DNA of 64,000 nucleotides from an uncultured Marinobacterium sp. (GCA_947501565.1 CANMWJ010000008.1:1-64000), one strand, 5' to 3'; shown: positions 36,801-45,514, counted from the stretch's first letter. The notes: generated from the sequence alone by a model not told the origin. Numbers and translations are program-made.

Positions 36801-37686
36801 CGTCATCTTCGGGCAGCGGTTCCTGCCAGTCCGGATCAGTCATGGTTTCCAGCAGACTGCTGATCGGTTGCTCGCCGGGATTGCGCAGCAGCATGTTGAT
36901 CGCAGCTGACAGATAGGAATCCTGTGGTGAGCACTCTTGTGCGAACAGTTCTGCGGCCAGCGCAAAGGTGTCGGCGAATCCTGCCAGTTCCCCTTCACTG
37001 AACAGATCTACCAGCTGATGGCAGCACTCTATACGGGCAGTAACATCAGGACAGGCCGCAAACTGCCGAACGGCCTGCTCGATGAGCGAGGACGCCAAAG
37101 TGTTTTCGTCTGCGTCGGCCCCAGATGACGTGACAAGCTTTTCGGGTTGCGGCTGCTGTGCGTCGACAGCCGGGGAAGGCTGTTCTGGCGCAGGTGTTGT
37201 GTCTGTATCTGCGCTCGCTTCAGGTGCGCTTTCTGCGGGGGGAACGGTTGCGTCCAACGTTGTATCAGCCCCGGCACTAGCGGCTGAAACTGTCAGGTTT
37301 TGCAGGTCATCCTGCAGTATATCTTTCAGGAAACTGCAGTCGTCCTCGGGTACAGGTTCCGGCCAGCGCGAATCCTGTAGCAGTGTCAGCAGAACGGGCA
37401 GGGCGGGGGCCTCTGCTCGGCTCAGGCTTAAAAACTGCTGATGCATCTGAGAGAGCAGGGAGGGATCTTGTGGTGCAGTGCCCTCAGGGAACATCTGCTG
37501 AAACAGCTCGGCATAGAGTGCCAAGGCGTCGGCAAAGCCATGAAGATCCTGTTCGCTGCACGTATCCACCAAGGCATGGATCTCGCCAACGATCTGGTCG
37601 GCGTCCAGTGTGGTGTTTTCAGCCGTCAGCAACTCATGCTGACGGCTGAAAAGTGCGGCGATCTCAGCGTGTAAATCAAAGATCAT
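33814..37686 (-). CDS. chpA: ChpA-like hybrid chemotaxis histidine kinase
   Basis: A 1290-residue protein starting at ATG 37686 behind AGGTGG (a GTG at 37695 is in frame). Residues 39-131 and 225-310 are two copies of the same unknown domain (LVD..SE..L.GFAD..AL.AELF, then P.PEDD..FL.D.LQ.D). A helical region (350-480) may be a degenerate Hpt. The Hpt domain has phospho-acceptor His548 in AHTLKG. The HATPase domain follows (NAVDHGLE at 886-893, DDGAGI, GRGIGMD at 977), then a CheW-like domain (about 1015-1155) and a receiver (1172-1288, Asp1222). It phosphorylates PilG/PilH-type regulators. Pseudomonas ChpA carries several Hpt/Tpt/Spt domains; here only one is canonical. Confidence 0.92.
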   Translation of the reverse strand: MIFDLHAEIAALFSRQHELLTAENTTLDADQIVGEIHALVDTCSEQDLHGFADALALYAELFQQMFPEGTAPQDPSLLSQMHQQFLSLSRAEAPALPVLLTLLQDSRWPEPVPEDDCSFLKDILQDDLQNLTVSAASAGADTTLDATVPPAESAPEASADTDTTPAPEQPSPAVDAQQPQPEKLVTSSGADADENTLASSLIEQAVRQFAACPDVTARIECCHQLVDLFSEGELAGFADTFALAAELFAQECSPQDSYLSAAINMLLRNPGEQPISSLLETMTDPDWQEPLPEDDATFLLDLLQEDAANLSSQVDLTESSVTAPVNEDIPEFCEVDFSLLEQDGPNVDPEVLTMLTMSLTDLHGRWQSDDSDYQTRLADSRELLMPINRAAQTLNLHGLHVALNGLDLNFSVLAKRETSPASDTTQQIVHCLATLIELLNNLENSDTQRDLIELFSSPALPCNLNHDQAAFVSGLLALASVQTTDDIVKETAGPAHISLDMHDDVDPNLQDMLFVELPALVEDFLQSIQNIVETGDLDNLVLAQRTAHTLKGLANMAGIQGLANLTHTLEDILDKLVEEQSAPGEALKEDLLEAADCLAAMGETITDNAPEPDNALEMLQRVMDWSYLLKTEGIEAATKDLATDDRTTEAGASATPAAEKPATSDEASAPQEDTAAPAKQDQAEQDTAAERREENYLRVPQSLLDNLFRITGENSTLTAQLDAELTQLRTLTRSNRERQRNMQRVIFELEQQLNEYYTLHPELDPDSDGFDPLEMDNYNEMHTSISRLHEAAADVREVEQEMDGHIRLLSDLHVAQSGLQKESMANVLSTRLVPVKSISSRVQRIMRQACRAAGKKANLIIEGEDVQVDSQILAQLTDPLMHIIRNAVDHGLESAGLRQDAGKPLSGKLTLRFEQANDEIRVTCEDDGAGIDGEKIRQVAIGKGLIDETTTLNQTELQRLILLPGFSTREEISQLSGRGIGMDVVYQEIMRLQGTLNIDSEVGRGTRFELAMPASSLMIRALLVRAGRQLIALSSHGVEQSVLSLDGTLTETSEGLQFSVGDELYPAVTLETLVAERKTEYGGDRIHPVLIVNLGQGEKVAVMVSEILAHRELVFKEMGEYVPDIPGIPGVTILSNGEAAPVVDLPARIQFQQSGKLQISEHFEQEAALDLPKVMVVDDSVSARKSLATFLKDTGYEVSTAIDGLDALNQIRKQPPDLVITDLEMPRMSGIELSAAIRQHKDTGEIPVVMVTSRSTDKHREEADNAGVTDYLTKPWTETGLLECVEQHLS

Positions 37687-37720
37687 GGGTACCACCTACG
37701 GCAGGACCTGACGCCAGGCG

Positions 37721-39826
37721 TCAGGAAGACGCCAGCTTAAATACACTAATGGAGCGCTGCAGTTCTTCCGCCGCGTTTACCAGTTCGTCAGACAGTTCGG
37801 TCTGCTGCTGCATCTCGGCGTTGGTTGCGTTGGACGTTTCGCCGATGTTGTTTGCACGTTCACGCAGCTGCTCGGCCACTTTTGCCTGTTTAACGGAGTT
37901 CTGTGCGATTCGCATTACGGAGTCTACCAGTGTCTGTGTAGTAGCACGGGTTTCATCCATACGCTCACCCGCTTCCTCCGCCAGACGTGTGCCTTCTACT
38001 ACGTCGGTGATTACGGTGTTCATTACGTTGATGGTATCCGCAGTATCCAGCTGGATGTTGTTCACCAAGCTTTCGATCTCCGCAGTCGCCTCTCGGGAGT
38101 TCTCCGCCAGACGCTGTACCTCATCTACTACCACCATCAGACCGCGACCGGCTTCACCCGCTGATGCTGCGTGCATACTCGCGTTGAGGGATAGTACGTG
38201 GGTACGTTCGGAAATGTTGTTGATCAGGTTTACGATACCACCGATCTCCTGGGAACGTTCGCCCAGACGTTTGATTCGTTTTTCCGCCTCGTGAATGGTC
38301 TGACGGATTTTGTTGATACTGTCGATAGTCTGGGATACAGAATCCATCGCAGTTTCCGACGTCTTGATCGCTTTCTGAGACGCGTTGTTGGAGAGCAATG
38401 CCAGCTTGGAGATCAGCTCCATCGCTTTGATCGCGGAGTCCAGACCCTGCAGTGTTTCGAGGATCTCCTCCTGCTCACGGTTTGCGTAGTTCAGTACTGT
38501 TTCAGACTGCGATTTTACCTGTACCGATGCGTTGTTTACGCGGTTGGATACCGAGCTTACATCGTGCAGTACCGATTCAATGGACTCTGCCAGCTGGTTG
38601 ATGGAGTCAGCAATCGCACCGGTTACGTCTTCCGCTACCGGTACACGTACCGTCAGGTCTCGCTGACTGATCTGGAATACGTTCTGGATCAGCTGGATGA
38701 TGGAGGAGTTAAGCTTTTTGTTCTCCTCCTCTTTCACGGCCAGGGCGCCCTCTTTCTCATCAAGCAGGGAATCCAATACCGTTGCCAGCTGACCGAGTTC
38801 ATCCTTGGTCTCCAGCTTACTACGTGCGGTTACGTCCCCTTCACGTACCTGGTCGACGGTGTGCTGGATGTGGTTGATCGGGTCGATTACGCCGTATTTT
38901 ACAATCGACAGTGCAACGGCCATCGCCACGATCATCAGACCCATGGAGATAAAGAAGTACATCACCATATCCAAGGTGTCATCAGCACGTTGAGTACCGT
39001 TCAGCATGCGGTAGGTACTGGACAGTTTTTCCAGTTCTTCGATCGCGGGTGTCAGGTTCTCGATAATGTAGTGGATCTGGCTGAACTGGTTGGTGCTTCG
39101 GTCAAGTGCGGTTGATAGATCGGTAAACAGCTCTTCCGCTTCACTCAGGTTTTCCAGTACGGCGACCTTGTTCTGCTGGTAACTGGTTATTTTCGCCGCG
39201 TCCAGCTGGTTGATCATGCGGGTAAAGTTTTTGGCTACATCCGCGGTAGCAACCTGGGAGCCACCACTGGCGATATATTCATCGACAGAGCCTCGCAGGC
39301 GGTCGAACTGGTCACGTAGCCAGTCACGCTCCAGCCAGATGATCAGTGCGTCGGTTTCCCACAGCAGATCTCGGAGTTCTTTTGCCAGACCTTCACTGTT
39401 GGCAGTAAGGCCTGCTTCCATCAGGGCCTCAGAACCGTCGTAGAAGGTGTCCTGATAGTCATCGATGATCGCCTGGAATTCCTGGATCTGCGCCTTATCT
39501 TCGGAGGTGCGCAGGTGTTTATGCAGGGCAGCCAGCTCGTCATCAATCAGCGTCGCCGTTTCGTTAAACTGGTTCAGCTGGTTGAGGTCGCGGTCGACCT
39601 GGAAACTCTTCTCGTAGAATCGAGCCTTAGCGATGTTGATCTCAATCTTGGATACAAGGTTGGTGAACTCACTAAGATCGTCCGCTCGGACCTGAGCTTC
39701 CTCTTCAATGACGATTGTTTGGTAGTAGGCCGCGCCCATGAACACGAGCCCGATCGACAGCAGAAAGATGGCGATCGCAAACTTGATCGGCATCTTTATG
39801 TTCTGAAATTCCCAAAACGACCACAT
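37721..39826 (-). CDS. pilJ: PilJ-like methyl-accepting chemotaxis protein
   Basis: A 701-residue transducer. Membrane helix 1 is at about 14-36. A helical periplasmic domain runs to about 280, and helix 2 is at about 283-308. HAMP (about 309-365) begins DPINHIQHTVDQV. The signalling domain has an atypical tip (HVLSLNASMHAASAGEAGRG, then VVDEVQRLAENS) like the PilJ group rather than flagellar MCPs. The gene has a GAGGTAGAG ribosome binding site and lies between the pilI-like and chpA-like genes. It would sense surface or chemical cues for the kinase. Confidence 0.9.
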   Translation of the reverse strand: MWSFWEFQNIKMPIKFAIAIFLLSIGLVFMGAAYYQTIVIEEEAQVRADDLSEFTNLVSKIEINIAKARFYEKSFQVDRDLNQLNQFNETATLIDDELAALHKHLRTSEDKAQIQEFQAIIDDYQDTFYDGSEALMEAGLTANSEGLAKELRDLLWETDALIIWLERDWLRDQFDRLRGSVDEYIASGGSQVATADVAKNFTRMINQLDAAKITSYQQNKVAVLENLSEAEELFTDLSTALDRSTNQFSQIHYIIENLTPAIEELEKLSSTYRMLNGTQRADDTLDMVMYFFISMGLMIVAMAVALSIVKYGVIDPINHIQHTVDQVREGDVTARSKLETKDELGQLATVLDSLLDEKEGALAVKEEENKKLNSSIIQLIQNVFQISQRDLTVRVPVAEDVTGAIADSINQLAESIESVLHDVSSVSNRVNNASVQVKSQSETVLNYANREQEEILETLQGLDSAIKAMELISKLALLSNNASQKAIKTSETAMDSVSQTIDSINKIRQTIHEAEKRIKRLGERSQEIGGIVNLINNISERTHVLSLNASMHAASAGEAGRGLMVVVDEVQRLAENSREATAEIESLVNNIQLDTADTINVMNTVITDVVEGTRLAEEAGERMDETRATTQTLVDSVMRIAQNSVKQAKVAEQLRERANNIGETSNATNAEMQQQTELSDELVNAAEELQRSISVFKLASS

Positions 39827-39908
39827 GGTTCTCTACCTCACTGGAAGTTAACTGAAGCCTGCGTGATAGCAGGTGGGACACGATAACGGTCTGGCATTCC
39901 GTTTCGCG

Positions 39909-40385
39909 TCAAAATTGTTGTTTTAATGCTGTGAAAAACTCGCGATGTTCAAACTCATTCCAGAGTGTGTTCTGATGCTGGTGGCGTGAACCGGCATAGG
40001 CGCGTAATTCTTCATCTAAAGCGTCATCCTGCTGTTGGGTGGGCGCGGGTGCAACCAGGCCCTGAGGCGGGCTATCCAGCAGAATGCCGACCATATGTGG
40101 ATGCTCGTCCAGCAGCAGTACCCAGCGCTTTTCGTTGCGCGGATCTTCAGCTACCTGGCCTACGTAGGCGGTCAGGTCATAGATCGGTACAGTTTCACCA
40201 CGGTGGTTTATAAAACCACTGAACCAGGATGGTGTGGCCGGAATCGAACAGATACGCGGGCGGCTCACGACTTCGGAGTAGATACCCTTAGGAATCAATA
40301 AGCTGTTGGTCGCCACTTTAAAGCCGTGACGAACTTCCTGATACTCTTCGAGTGTGTCCGGCGGGGTTAACAAATCAGCTTCCAT
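39909..40385 (-). CDS. pilI: CheW-like adaptor (PilI type)
   Basis: A 158-residue single CheW domain (about 18-150): FKVATNSLLIPKG, then SWFSGFINHRGETVPIYDL and WVLLLDEHPHMVGILLD, the usual CheW strand pattern. It couples the PilJ-like receptor to ChpA. A GGAG ribosome binding site precedes the ATG. The gene lies between pilH and pilJ homologues, an order shared with the Pil-Chp cluster. Confidence 0.9.
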   Translation of the reverse strand: MEADLLTPPDTLEEYQEVRHGFKVATNSLLIPKGIYSEVVSRPRICSIPATPSWFSGFINHRGETVPIYDLTAYVGQVAEDPRNEKRWVLLLDEHPHMVGILLDSPPQGLVAPAPTQQQDDALDEELRAYAGSRHQHQNTLWNEFEHREFFTALKQQF

Positions 40386-40447
40386 GAAGCGGCTCCGAAT
40401 CGGTCATTAGGTACGACTGGCTACTAAGGGATGGAAAGAGCGCTGCC

Positions 40448-40816
40448 TTATTGCAGCAGCGCTTTTACCTGATCCAGAATTTCGTGGTCTTCATAAGGCT
40501 TGCCAACTACTGCAGTTGCGCCCTGCAACTGAGCCCAGACCTTGTCCGCTTCTTCGTTCTTGCTGGATACAATAACCACAGGAATACCTTTGGTCGCTGC
40601 ATCAGAGGTGATCTGGCGGCACGCGGCAAAACCGTCAATTTCCGGCATTACTACATCCATAAAGATCAGGTCAGGTTTTTCGGAGGCTGCTTTTTCCACA
40701 CCTTCTTTGCCGTTAGAGGCAACAACGACTTCAGCGTCGACATTGCTCAGGACTTTGCAGATATGGAGTTGTTGGGTTGTATCATCTTCTACAACTAAGA
40801 TTTTGTGCGTTGCCAT
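40448..40816 (-). CDS. pilH: Single-domain response regulator (PilH type)
   Basis: A 122-residue stand-alone receiver with the acidic pair in VVEDD (near 9-12), phospho-acceptor Asp in IFMDVVMPEIDGF (near residue 54), Ser in VSSK and Lys in GKPYED (near 106). There is no output domain, as for CheY and PilH. It is the second gene of the operon, between the PilG-like regulator and CheW. Confidence 0.92.
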   Translation of the reverse strand: MATHKILVVEDDTTQQLHICKVLSNVDAEVVVASNGKEGVEKAASEKPDLIFMDVVMPEIDGFAACRQITSDAATKGIPVVIVSSKNEEADKVWAQLQGATAVVGKPYEDHEILDQVKALLQ

Positions 40817-40881
40817 AATAGGTAGCTTCCAGTCTCTGTTTATATTCTGTTGCAGCTTGTTCGCTGTCTTATTATTTAGAA

Positions 40882-41694
40882 TTACTGCGGCTTGAATTCA
40901 TCTACCCACGTGGAAACACGTTTAATCACTTTCTGGAACTCTTCGTGATTAATTGGTTTGGTCAGGTAGGTGGAACAGCCCGCCATGATTCCTTTAACTT
41001 CGTCCAGCGGCGAGTTTTTAGAGGAAAGCATGATAATCGGTGTTTTCTTCAGTTCCGGGCGTTCACGCATGCGGGTACAGGTTTCAAATCCGTCGATACC
41101 CGGCATAACGATGTCCAGAAACAGGAAGTCGTAATGGTTGTTCTCAACTTTTTCGAGCGCGTCTTCACCGCAGTCGGCAAAATCGACATTGACCGGCAGT
41201 GAGAGATTGGTCAGCTCTTGCGCCAGCGCTTGCTGCATTGGTGCGCTGTCGTCCACAACGAGCACGCTGTAGCCGGAACGATCGCTGCCCGCATCGGCTG
41301 GCATAGCGTTTGCCTGCTCTATCTGCTCGTCGTACTTGCTGAAGACGTTGTCTTCTTCTGCCTCTGTGGTGTCCGCTACGTATTCCTCATTTTCATTCGT
41401 CATCTGGTCCAGTGCGCGGACCACACGGGATGAAACCAGTGGGTAGCCGATGTGTGCGTACTGATCGTCGCTGGGCTTCTTCTGAGAAACAACGATAAGG
41501 CGAGATTGGTAACCACGCGGGAGATTTGAGATGTCGTCTGATTGCAGAGCATCCTCTTCGAACACCAACAGCAGATCAGGAAGAGCTGCTGCATCAAAGT
41601 CGACCAACTGATAGCGGTTGTTTTTGGAGAGCTTGATGATTTTTTCGAGTTTCACCAATTGATCGGCAGGAAAGCCAAACGATCCAATATTCAT
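40882..41694 (-). CDS. pilG: Response regulator with extra N-terminal domain (PilG-like)
   Basis: A 270-residue protein starting at ATG 41694 (ACAGGA ribosome binding site). A further start at 41709 is possible. The C-terminal 125 residues are a receiver with VVDDSAP, FLFLDIVMPGIDGF and YLTKP. The N-terminal part (about 1-95) looks like a receiver-fold domain lacking the phospho-site (YQLVDFDAAALPDLLLVF, then QSRLIVVSQKK), followed by a linker rich in Glu, Asp and Ala. Classical PilG has only one receiver, so this is an enlarged variant. It is the first gene of the operon. Confidence 0.85.
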   Translation of the reverse strand: MNIGSFGFPADQLVKLEKIIKLSKNNRYQLVDFDAAALPDLLLVFEEDALQSDDISNLPRGYQSRLIVVSQKKPSDDQYAHIGYPLVSSRVVRALDQMTNENEEYVADTTEAEEDNVFSKYDEQIEQANAMPADAGSDRSGYSVLVVDDSAPMQQALAQELTNLSLPVNVDFADCGEDALEKVENNHYDFLFLDIVMPGIDGFETCTRMRERPELKKTPIIMLSSKNSPLDEVKGIMAGCSTYLTKPINHEEFQKVIKRVSTWVDEFKPQ

Positions 41695-41876
41695 TTTTAA
41701 TCCTGTCATCGAACTAACCTTTCCCTGGGTTGCCGGACGCGTAAAACATCAGGCCCGCGGCTTTGGGCGGTAATACATCGCGTCATGGTTAGTTCAGTCG
41801 TTTATTGTTATTTTTCGGTATCCCCACGTACCGATATATTTTTTACACTAACATGACGGCCAAGGACAAGTAACTG

Positions 41877-41890
41877 TTGATCTAAATCAG
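41877..41890. promoter_or_regulatory. FNR/ANR-like box upstream of pilG
   Basis: TTGAT-ctaa-ATCAG matches the FNR/ANR consensus TTGAT-N4-ATCAA in nine of ten fixed positions. It lies about 183 bp upstream of the pilG start codon, so its role depends on where transcription starts. Confidence 0.45.
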
Positions 41891-42122
41891 TATAAAACTT
41901 CAACTTTTTAGACCAAGGGTTAAAGCGCAGCGTTAAAAAAGCGCGCGCCAGCTTTGGTGCGGGTAGTTTATAGAGTACGAAAGTGACGTCCTTGTTACGA
42001 AGAGCCCGAAATTAACCGGAAAAACCACTTTGTTTTTCAGTGGGTTAGGTCGGGTGTCAGAGTAAGTTATTGATCTATCGATCAATTAAATTGCGGTATC
42101 GCTGGTTTGTGAGGATTAAATT

Positions 42123-42155
42123 AACAAGACCATAACCGCCGGTTATGGTCTTGTT
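42123..42155. terminator. Hairpin terminator after proS
   Basis: AACAAGACCATAACC and GGTTATGGTCTTGTT pair perfectly over 15 bp with a 3-nt loop, 25 nt beyond the proS stop on the minus strand. AT-rich sequence flanks both sides. Confidence 0.8.
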
Positions 42156-42180
42156 CTTTTAAATAACCGAAATACTGTGT

Positions 42181-43902
42181 TTACAGCTGAATCTTCTCTT
42201 TCAGCATGTTAACAACGTCGGCAGCTGCAATTTCCTGTTTCTCTTCATCGCGACGGCCTTTGTATTCCACTGTACCGGCTTTAATGCCGCGATCAGAGAT
42301 TACGACGCGGTGGGGAATACCGATCAGTTCCATGTCGGCGAATTTAACGCCAGGGCTAACCTTAGGGCGGTCGTCCAGCAGAACGTCGTAGCCAGCGGCT
42401 GTCAGTTCTGCGTACAGGCTGTCGGCTTCAGCGCGTACCTCTTCTGATTTTTCATACTTGAGCGCAACGATTGCGATTGTGAACGGCGCGAGAGACTCAG
42501 GCCAGATGATGCCGCGGTCGTCGTGGTTCTGTTCGATTGCGGAGGCAACCACACGGGTTACACCGATACCGTAACAACCCATATCCATCACGACAGACTT
42601 GCCGTTTTCGTCCAGTACGGTGGCATTCAGGGCTTCGGAGTATTTCTGGCCCAGCTGGAAGATGTGGCCAACTTCGATACCGCGCTTGATGACCAGATTA
42701 CCCTGGCCGTCCGGGCTTGGGTCACCTTCGACAACGTTACGCAGGTCAGCAACTTCTGGCAGGGCAACGTCACGTTCCCAGTTAATGCCGAAGTAGTGTT
42801 TGCCGTCGATATTGGCACCCGCACCGAAGTCGGACGCTTTTTCCACTGCACGGTCGATAATACAAGGGATCTGCAGGTTCACCGGGCCCAGGGAGCCAGG
42901 ACCAGCACCGATCAGGTCGCGGATCTCCTCTTCGGTGGCAAAGCACAGCGGCTCGGCTACCTGAGGCAGTTTTTCCGCTTTGATTTCGTTCAGCTCGTGA
43001 TCACCGCGTACCAGTAGGGCAACGAAGTCCGCTTCGCACTCTTCTGCAGCAGCGACGATAAGAGTCTTGACGGTTTTCTCAATCGGCAGCTCAAACTGCT
43101 CAACCAGCTCTGCGATGGTTTTCGCATTCGGTGTATCAACCAGCGTCATCTCAGCGCTTGGTGCTGCACGGTCACCGGCAGGTGCCAATGCTTCGGCCAG
43201 CTCAACGTTTGCTGCATAGTTGCTGGTGTCGGAGAAGGCGATGTCATCTTCACCGGAATCTGCCAGCACGTGGAACTCGTGGGAGGCGTTACCACCGATG
43301 GAGCCGGTATCCGCCAGTACCGGACGGAAGTCCAGACCCAGGCGGGTAAAGATGTTGGTGTACGCCTGATGCATCGCATCGTAGGTTTCCTGCAGGGATT
43401 CCTGACCGATGTGGAAGGAGTAGGCGTCTTTCATGATAAATTCACGGGAACGCATCACACCAAAACGCGGGCGGATCTCGTCACGGAACTTAGTCTGAAT
43501 CTGATAGAAGTTGGTTGGCAACTGCTTGTAGCTCTGGATCTCGTTGCGCACCATGTCGGTGATTACTTCTTCATGGGTCGGGCCAACGCAGAATTCGCGG
43601 CTATGGCGGTCACGCACACGCAGCAGTTCCGGGCCGTATAGTTCCCAGCGGCCAGACTCTTGCCACAGTTCCGCGGGCTGGATAGCGGGCATCAGAACTT
43701 CCTGTGCGCCGGATTTGTCCATCTCTTCACGGACAATCTTTTCTACTTTGCGCAGTGTTTTCAGGCCCATCGGCAGCCAGGTGTAGAGGCCGGATGCCAG
43801 TTTACGGATCATACCGGCACGCAGCATCAGCTGGTGGCTGATAACTTCTGCGTCGGATGGGGTCTCTTTAAGAGTTGCAATCAGATATTGGCTTGCGCGC
43901 AT
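42181..43902 (-). CDS. proS: Prolyl-tRNA synthetase (bacterial type)
   Basis: The 573-residue enzyme matches E. coli ProS (572). The class II core has [14 protein letters not shown] at the N-terminus, a motif 2 region with [17 protein letters not shown] (near 137-155) and motif 3 with [10 protein letters not shown] (near 443). The insertion between motifs 2 and 3 (about 225-400) is the Ala-tRNA(Pro) editing domain of bacterial-type enzymes. An anticodon-binding domain ends the chain. It charges tRNA-Pro with proline. The ribosome binding site is AAGGA. The gene is monocistronic. Confidence 0.98.
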   Translation of the reverse strand: MRASQYLIATLKETPSDAEVISHQLMLRAGMIRKLASGLYTWLPMGLKTLRKVEKIVREEMDKSGAQEVLMPAIQPAELWQESGRWELYGPELLRVRDRHSREFCVGPTHEEVITDMVRNEIQSYKQLPTNFYQIQTKFRDEIRPRFGVMRSREFIMKDAYSFHIGQESLQETYDAMHQAYTNIFTRLGLDFRPVLADTGSIGGNASHEFHVLADSGEDDIAFSDTSNYAANVELAEALAPAGDRAAPSAEMTLVDTPNAKTIAELVEQFELPIEKTVKTLIVAAAEECEADFVALLVRGDHELNEIKAEKLPQVAEPLCFATEEEIRDLIGAGPGSLGPVNLQIPCIIDRAVEKASDFGAGANIDGKHYFGINWERDVALPEVADLRNVVEGDPSPDGQGNLVIKRGIEVGHIFQLGQKYSEALNATVLDENGKSVVMDMGCYGIGVTRVVASAIEQNHDDRGIIWPESLAPFTIAIVALKYEKSEEVRAEADSLYAELTAAGYDVLLDDRPKVSPGVKFADMELIGIPHRVVISDRGIKAGTVEYKGRRDEEKQEIAAADVVNMLKEKIQL

Positions 43903-44016
43903 AAATCCTTAACCCATGAATGAATTCAGTCGTTGAAAACCGACCATTTTAGGGCGCAGGTTACGGCCTGCCAAGTAGCGCGGGGTGTGAATTAGTCGAG
44001 TTTACGGAGATAGAGG

Positions 44017-44051
44017 GCGGGTTGGGGGCTTTAAAGCGTTTCCCAACCCGC
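44017..44051. terminator. Hairpin between mscS and proS
   Basis: GCGGGTTGGG (44017-44026) pairs with CCCAACCCGC (44042-44051) over 10 bp with a 15-nt loop, 26 nt after the mscS stop on the minus strand. It lacks a T-run in the gene direction. Confidence 0.65.
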
Positions 44052-44076
44052 TTTGCTTCTAAAAGGCGGTGGTGGC

Positions 44077-44901
44077 TCAGTCGCTGTTTTTGAGGGTAAC
44101 CTCCCGTTGCGGGAACGGAATCTCGATATTTGCCTGCTTGAATGCGGTATATACCTCAAGATTTACCTGGTACTGAACCTCGAAGTAGCGTTGCGTTGGT
44201 ACCCAATAGCGGTAGGCGATATCCACAGATGAATCACCGAAACCTTCAATGCCAACCTGAGGGGCGGGTTCCTGAGTGACGTCATCAAAGCCAGCCAGTA
44301 CGTCGCGCACTAACTCAATGGCCTTGTTCGCGTCACTGCTGTAGCTGATGCCAATGCTTGCTTCCACAACTTTATTGCCGAAGGAATTGGTGATCACTTC
44401 CCCAACGATATGCTTGTTAGGGATGGTGATGATCTCGCCATCTTCCGTGGAGAGCAGGGTGTAGGCCAGTTTGATCTCTTCGACAACGCCGGTGATCTCA
44501 TTGATGGTGATGGTATTACCCACCACAAACGGGCGGGTGAGGACGATGGTGAAGCCTGCGCCGTAGTTGGAAAACACGCCTTGCAGTGCCAGGCCTGCAC
44601 TCAGGGAAATGGCACCGATCGCCGCGACAAATGGCGCGATGCTGATGCCGAACTTGCCGAGACATATCACCACCACCATGGCGATAAAGAGCAGGCGGAC
44701 ACAGTTGGAGATAAACAGGCGCAGCGTAACGTCGATTTCGTGACGCTCACAGAGGCGGAGTGTCACGCTACCGAACCAGCGGGCGATAATCAGACCGAGC
44801 ACGAAGATGATGATCGCGCCGATAACCTGAAAACTGTAGTTGACGAAAAAGTCGACTATCAGGGTGTAGAAGTGGGTGAGGTTTTGAAGCTCCTCTTGCA
44901 T
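44077..44901 (-). CDS. mscS: Small-conductance mechanosensitive channel MscS
   Basis: A 274-residue protein of MscS length (286 in E. coli). Three membrane helices span about residues 24-125. The pore helix has the Gly/Ala pattern AIGAISLSAGLALQGVFSNYGAG (quoted in part), and the beta domain includes RPFVVGNTITI and IPNKHIVGEVITN. It opens on membrane tension to release solutes during osmotic downshock. ATG 44901 is chosen; a GTG at 44904 is possible. The DUF523 gene lies 38 bp upstream on the same strand. Confidence 0.93.
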   Translation of the reverse strand: MQEELQNLTHFYTLIVDFFVNYSFQVIGAIIIFVLGLIIARWFGSVTLRLCERHEIDVTLRLFISNCVRLLFIAMVVVICLGKFGISIAPFVAAIGAISLSAGLALQGVFSNYGAGFTIVLTRPFVVGNTITINEITGVVEEIKLAYTLLSTEDGEIITIPNKHIVGEVITNSFGNKVVEASIGISYSSDANKAIELVRDVLAGFDDVTQEPAPQVGIEGFGDSSVDIAYRYWVPTQRYFEVQYQVNLEVYTAFKQANIEIPFPQREVTLKNSD

Positions 44902-44939
44902 CACAGATGTCTCCGGCAGAGCCGGGGAGAGTGTGAGAC

Positions 44940-45425
44940 TCAGAGTGAGCGCGCTTCTCCCTGGCGTTGTTCTACAAACTGGAGCAGTTCGTCCAGTTGA
45001 TGCTCATTAAACACCGGAATGCCGTTGCGTAAAAGCTCGGAAGCCGCAACGCCGCTGCCTTCAACCAGTTGTCCGCTGAAACTGCCGTCGTAGATCTGCG
45101 TATTGCCGCAGGAGGGGCTGCGAGCTTTCATTAATGCACAGCAGACGCGTTCTTTCTTTGCCAGCTCAAGTGTTTTTTCCGCACCCATCAGAAACTCTGG
45201 GGTAACGTCCTCACCGGAGCGATCGGTAATCATGATCGGAAACTTGGATTGAGTTTCCGAGGGCGCGCGGGGTATCGGCAAGCCGCCGGCGCACTCCGGG
45301 CAGATTTTGACCAAGCGGCCTTCATCTTTCCAGCGAGAGATTACGGGGTGTTTGATCAGGCTATGATGACCGTCGTATCGGACCTGATCGCCTAAAAGAC
45401 ATGCACTAACTAATATTTTTCCCAT
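44940..45425 (-). CDS. DUF523 family protein
   Basis: A 161-residue protein with the DUF523 pattern: ILVSACLLGDQVRYDGHHS at the start, KICPECAGGLPIPR (near 40) and LMKARSPSCGNTQIYDGSFSG (near 97). The conserved Cys residues (9, 42, 45, 105 and neighbours) suggest metal or thiol chemistry, but no function is established. An FNR-like box lies about 75 bp upstream. It is probably cotranscribed with mscS. Confidence 0.88.
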   Translation of the reverse strand: MGKILVSACLLGDQVRYDGHHSLIKHPVISRWKDEGRLVKICPECAGGLPIPRAPSETQSKFPIMITDRSGEDVTPEFLMGAEKTLELAKKERVCCALMKARSPSCGNTQIYDGSFSGQLVEGSGVAASELLRNGIPVFNEHQLDELLQFVEQRQGEARSL

Positions 45426-45500
45426 GACCGTTCTATTTTCTTATTCTTGTTGTTGGCGGCGTATTTTACCCACACCTTTTGTAGCTGCAAGAGTGAACTA

Positions 45501-45514
45501 TTGATCAAGATCAG
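45501..45514. promoter_or_regulatory. FNR/ANR-like box upstream of the DUF523-mscS pair
   Basis: TTGAT-caag-ATCAG matches the FNR/ANR consensus in nine of ten fixed positions and shares its one mismatch with the box at 41877. Its centre is about 82 bp before the start codon, a usual distance for an FNR-activated promoter with a 40-nt leader. Confidence 0.55.

Larger units (their letters stand above)
41695..42180. other. Intergenic region upstream of the pilG-chpA operon
   Basis: No gene is supported over 486 bp. It holds a TCGGTA-N8-TACCGA inverted repeat (41815-41834), an FNR-like box (41877-41890), a palindrome ATTGATC-tatc-GATCAAT (42069-42086) and the proS terminator hairpin (42123-42155). 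The minus-strand operon promoter should lie here, but I cannot fix its -10 and -35. Confidence 0.6.

Noticed and set aside
42069-42086. ATTGATC-tatc-GATCAAT as a third FNR box
   Set aside because: The TTGAT and ATCAA halves are separated by six bases, not four. It is a palindrome but not an FNR site.
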